Notes under the pieces: model-generated
Database searches by the model: none
What the model was told of the DNA's origin: nothing
The model's input: the letters and a program-made list of their open reading frames with translations, nothing else
Part shown: positions 20,690 to 29,158 of the stretch, in pieces
Position numbering within the stretch: position 1 is the stretch's first letter
Layout: every line of letters begins with the position of its first letter
Made by a program: the position numbers and the translations under genes
Origin: Roseateles sp. YR242
GTDB taxonomy: Bacteria > Pseudomonadota > Gammaproteobacteria > Burkholderiales > Burkholderiaceae_C
DNA: 57,565 nucleotides
Reading direction: 5' to 3'
NCBI RefSeq assembly: GCF_900109745.1
Contig: NZ_FOAV01000022.1
Span: 1 to 57,565, forward strand

Positions 20690-22819
20690 TCAGGGGCTTG
20701 CAGCCGAGAGGCTGTTGACCGGCAGCCAGATCCGGAAGGTGGTGCCTTGCCCCACCTCACTGGCCACCTCGATCCGACCCGCATGCTTCTGAATGATCGA
20801 GAACGAGAGTGATAACCCCAGCCCGGTGCCCTGGCCCACTGGCTTGGTGGTGAAGAACGGTTCGAAGATTCGCCGCTTCACGTCCTCGGCCATGCCCACG
20901 CCTGTGTCCGCCACCTCCACACAGACCCATCCTCCTTCTGCCCGCGTGCGCAGCGTGATCTCCCCGCGCTCGGGAATGGCGTGCGCGGCATTGACGATGA
21001 GGTTCATGAACACCTGGTTGAGCTGCGCCGCGATGCAGCGGACCGGTGGCAGCACGCCGTAATCCTTATGGACGACGGCCTTGTACTTCACCTCGTTCAT
21101 CACCACGTTGAGCGTGGAGTCCAGGCCGGCGTTCAGGTCCGCTTCCTGCCATTCGGCGTGATCGACGCGGGAGAAGTCCTTCAGGTCCTGGACGATCTTC
21201 TTGACTCGAATCAGCCCGTCCTCGCTTTCACTGAGCAGTTGCGGAAGATCCGACTTCACGAAGGCCAGGTCGATACGCCGATCCAATGAGGCCAGCGCCT
21301 CGGCCACAGGGCCGGGGAGGGCGCCGGGGGCCTGCGCCTGCATCACGTCAATCAGCGCGAACATCGGTTCCACATACCCCCGCAGGGTGCCCAGGTTGGA
21401 GTTCACGAAGCCCACCGGGTTGTTGATCTCGTGCGCCACCCCAGCCGCCAACTGGCCAATCGAAGCCATCTTCTCGGATTGCAGCAGCTGGTTCTGCGCC
21501 TCCTCCAATCGCGTGTTGGTCTGCTTGATGCGCCGGTAGTTGTCCTCCAACTGCATCTGGACCTCGCGCTCCTCGGTGCGGTCCTGCATCAGCCACCAGG
21601 TCTTGGCCAGTCGGTCATGCGGGTTGGCGACGTAGGCAATCATCTCCACCCACAAGGGCCGTCCCTTGGCGGACACCATCGCCATCTCATGCTGCAGCGA
21701 TTCCCCCCGTGTCAGCACCGGATAGGCCACCGTGCCCAGGGTCTGAAACGCCTCGTCGCTGGGAAAAAACCGGCGCGTCGGCTGCCCGGAGGCCGATTCG
21801 CCGTCCAGTTCGAAGATCTCCGAGAACTTGCGGTTCCCGCGCACGATACGGTGGTTGATGGTGGTGACGATGCCGACCGAGGCTTTTTCAAGAAAAGCTT
21901 CCAGTTCGTGGTGGGTCACCAGTAGTTCGGCGGTCCGTTCAGCCACCACTTCTTCCAGTTGGTCGCGGTGCCGGCGAAGTTCCTCCTCGGCCCGCCGGCG
22001 CCGTGTCACGTCCTGGAGGGTTTCGATGGCGCCAACCACGGCACCATTCACATCCAGCAGCGGTGCCGCGGTGAAATACAACCAGCGGCCGCCCTCATTC
22101 ATGCGCGGGTAGAACGACTCCACTTCGTAGGCGTTGTCCACCACTTCGGAGCGCCGGCACAGCCCCCCATACAGTGCTTCACGCTGGGCGTCGATGGTGC
22201 CGTCGATGATGAGGTCGGCCAGCAGCGCGCGCTTGTCCGGGTAGAAGGCCTTCCAGGCGTCGTCCCGCCCCAGCATGTCGATGCTGTTGCAGCCGGTCAG
22301 TTGGGCGCAGGCGGCATTCCAGTGCGTCACCCGGTGCTGCGCATCCACCACGAAACTCGCCACCGGGCTGTTCTCGATGATCTGGTTCAGCACGCGGCCG
22401 ATATCGAGCAGGCTGGTCTGCACATGCTGGATGTCGCTCAGGTCCTGCACGGTGAGCACGTTGACCAGGCCCCCGCCATGCTCCATGGGCCTGGCGCTGA
22501 GCTCCAGCGTGCGGATGCTGCCGCTCGCGGTCAGTGCCTCGATTTCCACCGTGGGGGCCAGGCCGCGTTGGGCCAGCGCTTGCAGGCCGTAGTCACGCAG
22601 CTTGTGGCGGCATTCGCTGGTGGCCCAGCCGTTGAAGGCCATGCAGGAGAGGGATTCGGCGTCATACCCCAGCAGGCGAAGCAGCGGGGTGTTGGCAAAG
22701 AGAATGGCCTGGTGGTCGTGCACCAGCAAGGGCGTGGAGACCGCTTCCCAGGCCATCTTCACCGCCTCCGAGAGCGACGGCCAGACGCGGACCTGCGGCC
22801 CTGAGGGCGCCGTTCTCAT
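20690..22819 (-). CDS. Multi-PAS sensor histidine kinase
   Basis: 709 aa. The start ATG (22819) overlaps the stop of the receiver gene upstream (ATGA), implying translational coupling. Three PAS-like regions (~20-125, ~140-270, ~300-410) precede a coiled coil and a HisKA-type helix with AAGVAHEINNPVGFVNSN (phospho-His). The HATPase domain has QVFMNLIVNAAHAIP (N box), DTGVGM (G1) and QGTGLGLSLS (G2), so it should be active. No transmembrane segment: a cytosolic sensor. It is the last gene of a three-gene operon with a stand-alone receiver and an HD-GYP receiver, which are its likely phosphorylation targets; the output would be cyclic-di-GMP turnover. Confidence 0.9.
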   Translation of the reverse strand: MRTAPSGPQVRVWPSLSEAVKMAWEAVSTPLLVHDHQAILFANTPLLRLLGYDAESLSCMAFNGWATSECRHKLRDYGLQALAQRGLAPTVEIEALTASGSIRTLELSARPMEHGGGLVNVLTVQDLSDIQHVQTSLLDIGRVLNQIIENSPVASFVVDAQHRVTHWNAACAQLTGCNSIDMLGRDDAWKAFYPDKRALLADLIIDGTIDAQREALYGGLCRRSEVVDNAYEVESFYPRMNEGGRWLYFTAAPLLDVNGAVVGAIETLQDVTRRRRAEEELRRHRDQLEEVVAERTAELLVTHHELEAFLEKASVGIVTTINHRIVRGNRKFSEIFELDGESASGQPTRRFFPSDEAFQTLGTVAYPVLTRGESLQHEMAMVSAKGRPLWVEMIAYVANPHDRLAKTWWLMQDRTEEREVQMQLEDNYRRIKQTNTRLEEAQNQLLQSEKMASIGQLAAGVAHEINNPVGFVNSNLGTLRGYVEPMFALIDVMQAQAPGALPGPVAEALASLDRRIDLAFVKSDLPQLLSESEDGLIRVKKIVQDLKDFSRVDHAEWQEADLNAGLDSTLNVVMNEVKYKAVVHKDYGVLPPVRCIAAQLNQVFMNLIVNAAHAIPERGEITLRTRAEGGWVCVEVADTGVGMAEDVKRRIFEPFFTTKPVGQGTGLGLSLSFSIIQKHAGRIEVASEVGQGTTFRIWLPVNSLSAASP

Positions 22820-23379
22820 GACCGTGCGTCGTCCGGATCCTCCAGGATGAAGGAGCCATCCTCCGCCCAATTGACATGGGTGATCCCGGGCTCCATGCGC
22901 TCCAGCCGGCGCAGCTCCGCCTCATGGGCGTTGAGCTGCCCCTGCTGGGTGCGGACGATGTCGGCCAGGCGCCGGCTCTCCAGGGTCAGTTCACGCACCT
23001 TCAAAACTTCACGCACGGCGCTGAGCAGCTCGTAATCCGTCCAGGGCTTGGCAATGAACCGGGTGATGCCGGCCTCATTCACGGCACGAATCAGCCCGTT
23101 CAAATCGGTGTAACCCGACAGGATGATGCGCTGGCAATCGGGTTGCAGACGCCGCAGTGCACTGAGGAAGTCCACCCCATTCATCTCCGGCATCCGGTAA
23201 TCCGAGATGGCAAGTGCGTAGACGTGGACGCTGGCATGTTCCAGCGCCAGTTCGCCGCTGGCGCACTCGTCGACCAGGTAGCGCTGGCCGTTGCCATCCA
23301 CCAGGCCTTGCCGCAACAGCCGTTGCAGCGCATGAAGAATGCCTGGCTCGTCGTCGACGACGAGGATGCGCTCGGTCAT
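22816..23379 (-). CDS. Stand-alone response-regulator receiver with coiled-coil tail
   Basis: 187 aa. Receiver domain 1-125 with acidic pocket VVDDEP, phospho-Asp at ~60 (AISDYRMPEMNG), Ser/Thr in ILSGYTD and Lys in FIAKPW. Residues ~125-165 are a charged coiled coil. No DNA-binding or enzymatic output domain, so it probably acts as a phosphorelay intermediate or protein-interaction switch. GGAGG precedes the ATG and the end overlaps the kinase start by 4 bp. Confidence 0.9.
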   Translation of the reverse strand: MTERILVVDDEPGILHALQRLLRQGLVDGNGQRYLVDECASGELALEHASVHVYALAISDYRMPEMNGVDFLSALRRLQPDCQRIILSGYTDLNGLIRAVNEAGITRFIAKPWTDYELLSAVREVLKVRELTLESRRLADIVRTQQGQLNAHEAELRRLERMEPGITHVNWAEDGSFILEDPDDARS

Positions 23380-23418
23380 GGGAAGCCTCCTTGTCGGGGT
23401 GCTGCCACCCCGGGTGGG

Positions 23419-24735
23419 TCAAGTGCGTGCTTTGTCTTCGGGTCGAACGATGAAGATGGTCATCCTGGCGCCCTCGCGCCCGGCGAACTCGCGGATCTGC
23501 TTGACCATCCGCGCGTCGAAGACGAAACCAGCGGCGAGCAGGAGCGTGCCCTTGGGCGTCAGCAGGTCTCGCGCCAGCACCATGCCGGGTTCGACGCCGG
23601 CCGGGCTGACCTGCTGGTCCCGCGGCACGTCTTCGGGCTTGTCTTCCAGCGCCAGCAGGAACGCCTTCACCACGTCCGAGTCATACCGGGTGCCTGCGCC
23701 ACCGCGTACGAGGGTCAGCGCCTGCACGAGAGAGTGGGCCTCTTCGGACAGCCGGCCGGACAGGGCCGCGTGATAGTCACTGGAGATGCTCAGCGCCTGT
23801 GCCGCCAGCGGAATGGCGTTGCCGATCAGTCCATCGGGGAAGCCCTTGCCGTCCAGCCGTTCATGCTGGCTGCGCACCAGGCGGGCCACATCCTGCAACT
23901 GCGCCAGCGGTAGCAAGGCCGCCTCCGCATTCAGTGTGTGGCGACGGTAGCGGGACGTCTCGTCGGCATTCATCAGCGAGGCGGGCTTGCGCAGCAACGA
24001 ATCCGGGAAGCCGATCTTGCCGATCTCGTGCAGCAGGCCGGCGCTGTGCACGTCTTCTTCCTGCTGGGGGCCGAGCCCGAGCCGGCGCACCGTGCGCCGC
24101 GCCAGATCAGCCACCTGGCGGGAGTAGCCCGCGAGCCCGCCCTCGCGGAGTTCCAGCAAGCCGGAGAACACCTGGATCGACAACAGGAAGTTGTCCTTCA
24201 CCTGTTGGACGGACTGGGCCAGTTTGGCGTTGCTCTGCTCCAGCTCGCGCGTGCGTTCCAGAACCCGGCTGGAGAGGTCGGTGTTGAGCCGCTGCAGTTC
24301 CTCGTTCTGGGATGTTGTCAGGCTCAACAGGGCGCGGTTCTCAAGCTCGAGGCGACGGCGCGCGAGTGCATCGTCAATGGCTGTGAGCAGTTCCTGGTCG
24401 TCCCAGGGCTTGGCAATGTGGCGCTGAATCTGCCCCCGGTTGACGGCAGCGACCGTGGCCTGGATGTCTGCATAGCCGGTCAACAGGATGCGGCCCACCA
24501 GGGGCCATCGCGTGCGGACCTGCTCCAGGAATTCCGCGCCGTCCATTTCGGGCATGCGCATGTCGGAAACCACCAGGTCCACCGGCTCCTGTGCCAGCTG
24601 TTGCAGGGCCTCGGCGCCGCTGGTGGCCAGCAACACCCGATAACCTTGAGGATGAACCAGCCGCCGCAGTGAACTGAGGATGGAGGGCTCGTCGTCGACG
24701 AAAAGAACGGTCGGGTGGTCTGTTTCCGCTGTCAT
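23419..24735 (-). CDS. Response regulator with divergent HD-GYP domain (putative c-di-GMP phosphodiesterase)
   Basis: 438 aa. Receiver ~1-125 (phospho-Asp ~58 in VVSDMRMPEMDG, Lys in HIAKPW), a coiled-coil linker (~125-190), then an HD-GYP domain. The motifs are altered: LLHEIGK where most have HDIGK, RRHTLNAE for R-x-H, SQHERLDGKGFPDGL for HHExxDGxGYP, and SSDYHA where a Asp-containing ISVADxYD is usual. Some metal ligands are therefore substituted and activity is uncertain. It is the first gene of the operon with the receiver and sensor kinase. Either a weakened phosphodiesterase or a c-di-GMP/partner-binding regulator would fit. Confidence 0.87.
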   Translation of the reverse strand: MTAETDHPTVLFVDDEPSILSSLRRLVHPQGYRVLLATSGAEALQQLAQEPVDLVVSDMRMPEMDGAEFLEQVRTRWPLVGRILLTGYADIQATVAAVNRGQIQRHIAKPWDDQELLTAIDDALARRRLELENRALLSLTTSQNEELQRLNTDLSSRVLERTRELEQSNAKLAQSVQQVKDNFLLSIQVFSGLLELREGGLAGYSRQVADLARRTVRRLGLGPQQEEDVHSAGLLHEIGKIGFPDSLLRKPASLMNADETSRYRRHTLNAEAALLPLAQLQDVARLVRSQHERLDGKGFPDGLIGNAIPLAAQALSISSDYHAALSGRLSEEAHSLVQALTLVRGGAGTRYDSDVVKAFLLALEDKPEDVPRDQQVSPAGVEPGMVLARDLLTPKGTLLLAAGFVFDARMVKQIREFAGREGARMTIFIVRPEDKART

Positions 24736-24811
24736 GGAGAGGTGGCGTTGGGAAGCAGGTCAGTGCTGGCTACGCTACCTCTGTGACGGACGGATGTAAA
24801 GAAGCCGATAT

Positions 24812-25099
24812 TCAGCGCGACTGGCGGCGTTGGTCGCGCAGCATGAAGAGATAGAGCCCCTCGACCTTTTCTCTTGCCCACGGGGTCTTGCGCAGGAATT
24901 TGAGGCTGGATGAGATGCTGGGGTCGCTGGCGAAACAGCGTACGGGGATGCGGTCTGCCAAGCCAGGCCAGCCATAGGTGGCCACCAGGGCATTCAGCAT
25001 GTCTTCCAACCGTACGCCGTGCAGGAGGTTGCGCGGCTGAGTGGGAGGCGCTGAAGCAGGAGGCGCAGCGGGGGGAGGGGCAGAGGGACGATCGGACAT
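24812..25099 (-). CDS. VF530 (DUF2132) family small protein
   Basis: 95 aa. After a Pro/Ala-rich start, the core has the VF530 pattern: LLHGVRLEDMLNALVATYGWPGL, IPVRCFASDPSISSSLKFLRKTPWAREKVEGLYLF. The family is a small conserved alpha-helical fold suspected of DNA binding, but with no agreed function. It follows the preceding minus-strand gene by 6 bp, so the two are likely cotranscribed. Confidence 0.85.
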   Translation of the reverse strand: MSDRPSAPPPAAPPASAPPTQPRNLLHGVRLEDMLNALVATYGWPGLADRIPVRCFASDPSISSSLKFLRKTPWAREKVEGLYLFMLRDQRRQSR

Positions 25100-25105
25100 G
25101 CGGCA

Positions 25106-25543
25106 TTATCGGCCGCTTCCCTCAGGCGGCCGCAAGCGGGCTTGCAAACGCAGCAGCAGTTCCGCAGGCGCTTGCCGCTGGCGCTCGGCGGCAATGACGA
25201 GGTGGTCGACCAGGCTGCGCATCGTTTTGGCCTCGACGACGCCGGCCGGTGAGCCGTCGGGCGACAGGGCCTGATAGTCGCCTTGTGCCGCCCCGAAGCC
25301 GGGCGGCGCCTCAGCGCGAACACTTGCTCGTACCACTGACCACTCGGGTGCTTGCACCACCAGCACCTCGCGCCCGGTGGCCCCGCAGTCATGGCAATCG
25401 GGCAGCGCCAGGCAGAAGTCGGGCATGGGCTTGTCCTGCACGCCTGCATGTGCAAAACACAGGCAGCCCGGTGGCGCCGCCGGGCTCAGCAGCGCTGAGG
25501 CCAGCATCGTCAGCGCGAGCATGAAGCCGTTATCCACGAACAT
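25106..25543 (-). CDS. Small hypothetical protein, probably exported
   Basis: 145 aa. A hydrophobic start (MLALTMLASALLSPAAPPG, counting from the second Met at 25522) looks like a signal peptide. CLCFAHAG and CLALPDCHDCG give a cluster of Cys residues, followed by a charged helical tail rich in Arg/Gln. I do not recognise the family. The Cys pattern could be disulfides or a metal site in the periplasm. The start could be 25543 or 25522. It sits 39 bp after the PEP-CTERM gene and 6 bp before VF530. Confidence 0.55.
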   Translation of the reverse strand: MFVDNGFMLALTMLASALLSPAAPPGCLCFAHAGVQDKPMPDFCLALPDCHDCGATGREVLVVQAPEWSVVRASVRAEAPPGFGAAQGDYQALSPDGSPAGVVEAKTMRSLVDHLVIAAERQRQAPAELLLRLQARLRPPEGSGR

Positions 25544-25581
25544 AAGCCACCAAAATTAGCCACGAACGTTGACCACAGACG

Positions 25582-26889
25582 TCAAACGCCCGCACCTGCA
25601 CCAGCAGCGGGTCGGCCACGGCGACGCTGTGCAAGACCCAGGCCGAACAGGCCCGCCATCCACAGCACCATCGTGGCGGGTTCGGGGATGACGGAGGTGA
25701 CAAACCCTCCGGCAGTCGCATTGGCAAAGCCGATCAGCTCCAGCTCGAAACCCAGCACAGCCAGGCCCGGCATAGTATTCGGGTCCTTGTCGCCACCGCC
25801 CACCAGCGCCGGGGTGACGCCCAGCACCGGCGTCAGGCGGGCCATCAGATCTGCGGTGGCCGTACCGCCTTCCACCACGTTGAACGTGTTGCTGAACGCG
25901 CCGTTGGTGAAGCGGACGAAGTCGGCACTGGCCACCGGGTCGTCGGTGTTGGGCGTGTTGGTGATGGACAGCTGCGAGTGGTAGGTGAGGTTGGCCTCGG
26001 TCACATTGGTGAAGTTGAGCGCAATGTCCAGCCCCAGTGCATCAACGGCGCTGCCGACCTGGGTGGCGCCGTTGTGATAGGTGAGCGTGCCCACCTTGAA
26101 CAGATCACCGACCACCGGCGCGAACGCAGTCGCCGCAAAGCTCAACGAGCCGGGATCCCCCAACCCCCAGGAGACGGCCGAGGTGCCAATGCCCGAGCAG
26201 GTCGCGGGTGGGCAGGTCGGGGAAGGGGACGCGAAGACGCCGCCCGAGTTTCCGACAGTGGCTGGTTTCATGTTCCAGCCCCAGCTGACGCCGTCGTGGA
26301 CGGTGATGCTGTTGTTGCCGTCGTACTCCACCGCATAGAGGCTGGCATTCCAGGTCACGGGGTTGACGCTGGAGAGCGCGGTGGGCGGGCGCCGGGAGAA
26401 ATCGCTGAACGAGACCGTCTTGCTGGTGGACTTGCCGGCCACTTCGGCCGTGGTCCAGTAGAACGGCAGGGTGTCGTCATTGGGGCGCGGGTCGATGTAA
26501 GGCGTGGACGTCCCGCCCGCAGGCTGGTTGGTATCGATCACCTGCACCCAATGGAGTTGATGGCCCGCGGCCACGGCATTGGTCTGGCTGTAGCTGGCGG
26601 TGAACATCGCACCGCCGCCGCCACCTTGCCAACCAGCCGTGTACGTGCCCGGGGTGACCACGCCGCCGGCCGCGTTGGCCAGGCTCACCGTCCAGCCGGG
26701 GTACTCGCCGGTGAGCAGCGCGGTGTTGAAGCTTGCGCTGCTGATCGTGGTCTGCGGCACCACCCGCACCACCGTATTGCCGTCTGGCGACAGCGCGTAG
26801 TCGGCGGCGCTGGCGGGCAGGGCGAAGACCAGCAGAAGCAGGCCATTCCACCCTTGTCGCCATCCTGATCGGTTGACGCAGTTCCACAT
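25582..26889 (-). CDS. PEP-CTERM exported protein with unusual C-terminal tail
   Basis: 435 aa. Signal peptide near the start (GLLLLVFALPASA). The body is beta-rich and Thr/Gly/Asn-rich, without an enzyme motif. The sorting signal is IPEPATMVLWMAGLFGLGLAQRRRGR, but it is followed by ~10 extra Ala/Gly/Pro residues (PAAGAGAGV) where such proteins normally stop after the basic cluster. The product is expected in the envelope or extracellular matrix after exosortase processing. It is not adjacent to the other PEP-CTERM gene (14508-15536) and shows no obvious similarity to it outside the tag. Confidence 0.82.
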   Translation of the reverse strand: MWNCVNRSGWRQGWNGLLLLVFALPASAADYALSPDGNTVVRVVPQTTISSASFNTALLTGEYPGWTVSLANAAGGVVTPGTYTAGWQGGGGGAMFTASYSQTNAVAAGHQLHWVQVIDTNQPAGGTSTPYIDPRPNDDTLPFYWTTAEVAGKSTSKTVSFSDFSRRPPTALSSVNPVTWNASLYAVEYDGNNSITVHDGVSWGWNMKPATVGNSGGVFASPSPTCPPATCSGIGTSAVSWGLGDPGSLSFAATAFAPVVGDLFKVGTLTYHNGATQVGSAVDALGLDIALNFTNVTEANLTYHSQLSITNTPNTDDPVASADFVRFTNGAFSNTFNVVEGGTATADLMARLTPVLGVTPALVGGGDKDPNTMPGLAVLGFELELIGFANATAGGFVTSVIPEPATMVLWMAGLFGLGLAQRRRGRPAAGAGAGV

Positions 26890-27206
26890 GAGTCACTCCT
26901 GTTGCATATCGCTCAGGCAGTTAATCGGCGCGGTCCGGCGGTGTCAACGGCGGGGTCGCCGGTTTAAGTGGCAGTGGGTGGCACCTCCCCCTAACTTGGC
27001 CTCGATAGCGGCCCCGGGCGCCTGGCATCGGGAAGTTCTCTCTACAGGTGCTGGATATCGGCGGCGATTACCGATGAGCAGGCCTGCTCACCGCCAGGCC
27101 GAACCGCGTGAGCGGCTCTTGCTCGCCATGACGCCAAGCACGGCGGTCTTTACACGGCGTGCGCCGTGTTGCGGCCTCGATCTTGCGTTCCGTTCAGGGA
27201 ACCACC
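26890..27206. other. Intergenic region between divergent genes
   Basis: 317 bp between the minus-strand PEP-CTERM gene and a pair of small plus-strand frames. It should contain both promoters. No coding sequence that I can support. Confidence 0.4.
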
Positions 27207-27290
27207 ATGTCTGACACCCACGCCCACCTCCCGTCCGAGACCACCGAAACGATCGCGACGCATGGGCGCGCCAGGATGGTGATGACGTGA
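27207..27290 (+). CDS. Possible 27-codon leader ORF coupled to the next gene
   Basis: ATG at 27207 preceded by AGGGAACCACC, 27 sense codons (MSDTHAHLPSETTET...), TGA at 27288-27290 overlapping the GTG start at 27287 of the next gene (GTGA). The overlap suggests translational coupling. Alternatively, a single frameshift has split one ~99-aa protein. Confidence 0.35.
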   Translation: MSDTHAHLPSETTETIATHGRARMVMT

Positions 27291-27505
27291 ACGAAATCAC
27301 TCAGGGGCCGGACGGAACGGTGACTTACGAGTTGTTGTTCGTGACCCTTCATCAGGGTGCCAATTTCGTTTTTCCTTGCGATCCGAATGGCACCGTGGAC
27401 CTGAATGACCTGACCGACAAGGCCAGGCACAACTACCTGCTCGCGCGGGCGCTGGTGGGGCGGGACTTTGCAGCGCCGCGTGTGGTGCTGCGGCGTGGAC
27501 CTTGA
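27287..27505 (+). CDS. Small conserved-looking protein of unknown function
   Basis: 72 aa from GTG 27287, with AGGATGG upstream. The sequence (TYELLFVTLHQGANFVFPCDPNGTVDLNDLTDKARHNY) has good codon structure and resembles a compact alpha/beta protein. I do not recognise the family. It converges on the CHAT gene whose stop is 15 bp away. The N-terminus may be extended by the frame ending at 27290. Confidence 0.5.
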   Translation: MNEITQGPDGTVTYELLFVTLHQGANFVFPCDPNGTVDLNDLTDKARHNYLLARALVGRDFAAPRVVLRRGP

Positions 27506-27520
27506 GGGGCCTCTGCATCA

Positions 27521-29158
27521 TTACCCCTGGATCACAAACTGCGACGATGCCCAGGCCCAGTTTTCCTGGTGATCGGCATACATGTCCATCCAGCTCTTCT
27601 GCAGGGCCTCTTCAATCGAGCAGGAGTCCAGCAGCCGGCGATAAAAGTGCGCCGAGTGCTCCCAGGCCACGTTTTCCATCACTGGCCAGGGATAACCGGA
27701 GAGCGCCGGCACATTGCGGGCACACAGCTGAACCACGAAGTCCCGGTGGGAGCTGGAGCAGCCGCTGAGGAAGACAAACCGCACCCCGTTGAGCCACGCA
27801 GCCATCTTGTTGATGCCCACCGCATGCGGGCTGGGCATGGCGCCGCGAGTGGCCGCCTTGCGTGGCACAAAGACATAGCCGAAACCATCCTCTTCCGTGC
27901 CCTCGAAATGCGAGTGGCCCGTGAAATGAACCAGGTCCCAGGGCCCCTCCTGCGTGAGCAGACGCTCCAGCACGGCTTCGAAGTGGCCCGCATGGGTCGC
28001 CTCGATTCGTTTGGCGTCATGGTGGTAGGTCACCGTTCGGACCACCCCCTGATCCATGGAAATGGACACCAGGCGACCGACCCGCCGAGGAATGGCCTGC
28101 ACGATGGAGGTCGTGATGCTGTCGATTTCCTTGTCCGCATGCACAAGCGGATCCAGTGTGCGATGAAGACGCCCCGTTCCTCCTGGGATCGGGTTGGGCA
28201 TGTCGGCCGCTCCGCCACAACGTGCATTGATCAGCAGGCAGTTCAGGGGGGCATTCGGGACACTGCTTTCAGCAAACAGCCTCTGGCCACTGAAGCTGAA
28301 CTCCGGCAGCCGCCGCCACAGCGGCGCTGATTCCATCCAATACTTGCTGATGCCGCGCGCCGGGAACTGCAAGGCCTCGAACGGCAGCCGATAGAAGCTA
28401 CGGTCCACGGAGAAACACAGTCCGACACGAATACCGGGGCTGGCCAAAGTCACGCCCTTCATCACCGTGAACTCTTCGAGCACCTCGGCATGCTCGCGAA
28501 ACAGGGCGCGCGTCAGCTCCTCACCCACGCTGCGATAGGTGTCTATCCATTCCTTCAGGGAGGGCTGCACACCATCACTGATCGTCGGCATGCGGGCGAG
28601 CAGGTTTTTCAGGCGCGCAGGCTCGACGCTGAAGCGGACGTTGCTGTTCAGATCCACGGCGGTCCTGACCGATCGCACCTGATAGCCGCAATTGCCACTG
28701 GCATCCACCTGCACGTTGATGTAATAGCACGGTGGCCGCTCGGTCAGCGGTGTGGCCTTGCCCTCGACTTCATTGACCAGGCATCGCAGGGCATATTGGT
28801 AATCCCGTTCCAGGTCCCCGCTGGTATGGATCAGCGAGCAGACAGGCAGCTCCAGCGCCGCCTGCCTCAGCGCATGGTCGGCGGCGGCGGCGACCAGCAG
28901 GACCGGCACGGGCCTGCCATCCGTCCAGCGGGCGCGCATTTCTGTGGTCAGGGTCAGGCCGGCATGGGGGCCGCCGCCGGGAAGGTCGCTTTCCACCACC
29001 AGCATGTCCGGCGGTTCTGCTGCAGCCAAAGCGGTGCGCGCCGTCTCCATGTCGTGACAGACGCGCGCCGGCAGGAAGTGGGCCGGCACCATGCCAATGG
29101 CCCAGGCTTCCAGCTCCTCGGTCAGGTAGTCATTGCGATGAACGATGAGCAGGCTCAT
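27521..29158 (-). CDS. CHAT-domain (caspase-like) protease fused to a receiver-like domain; last gene of the four-gene operon
   Basis: 545 aa. Residues ~1-125 have a receiver-like alternation of strands and helices (LLIVHRN, MLVVESDLPGG, VPVLLVAAAAD). Aligning LP of ESDLP with DxxLP of true receivers puts Glu56 where the phospho-Asp should be, and the acidic pocket is lost, so it is a pseudo-receiver. After a ~200-residue linker, the C-terminal ~200 residues form a CHAT peptidase: catalytic His in LVHFTGHSHFEG (~425) and Cys in FVFLSGCSSS (~476). CHAT proteases are caspase relatives used in bacterial death and defence systems. The ATG overlaps the stop of the sensor gene (ATGA), so translation is coupled. 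Confidence 0.85.
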   Translation of the reverse strand: MSLLIVHRNDYLTEELEAWAIGMVPAHFLPARVCHDMETARTALAAAEPPDMLVVESDLPGGGPHAGLTLTTEMRARWTDGRPVPVLLVAAAADHALRQAALELPVCSLIHTSGDLERDYQYALRCLVNEVEGKATPLTERPPCYYINVQVDASGNCGYQVRSVRTAVDLNSNVRFSVEPARLKNLLARMPTISDGVQPSLKEWIDTYRSVGEELTRALFREHAEVLEEFTVMKGVTLASPGIRVGLCFSVDRSFYRLPFEALQFPARGISKYWMESAPLWRRLPEFSFSGQRLFAESSVPNAPLNCLLINARCGGAADMPNPIPGGTGRLHRTLDPLVHADKEIDSITTSIVQAIPRRVGRLVSISMDQGVVRTVTYHHDAKRIEATHAGHFEAVLERLLTQEGPWDLVHFTGHSHFEGTEEDGFGYVFVPRKAATRGAMPSPHAVGINKMAAWLNGVRFVFLSGCSSSHRDFVVQLCARNVPALSGYPWPVMENVAWEHSAHFYRRLLDSCSIEEALQKSWMDMYADHQENWAWASSQFVIQG

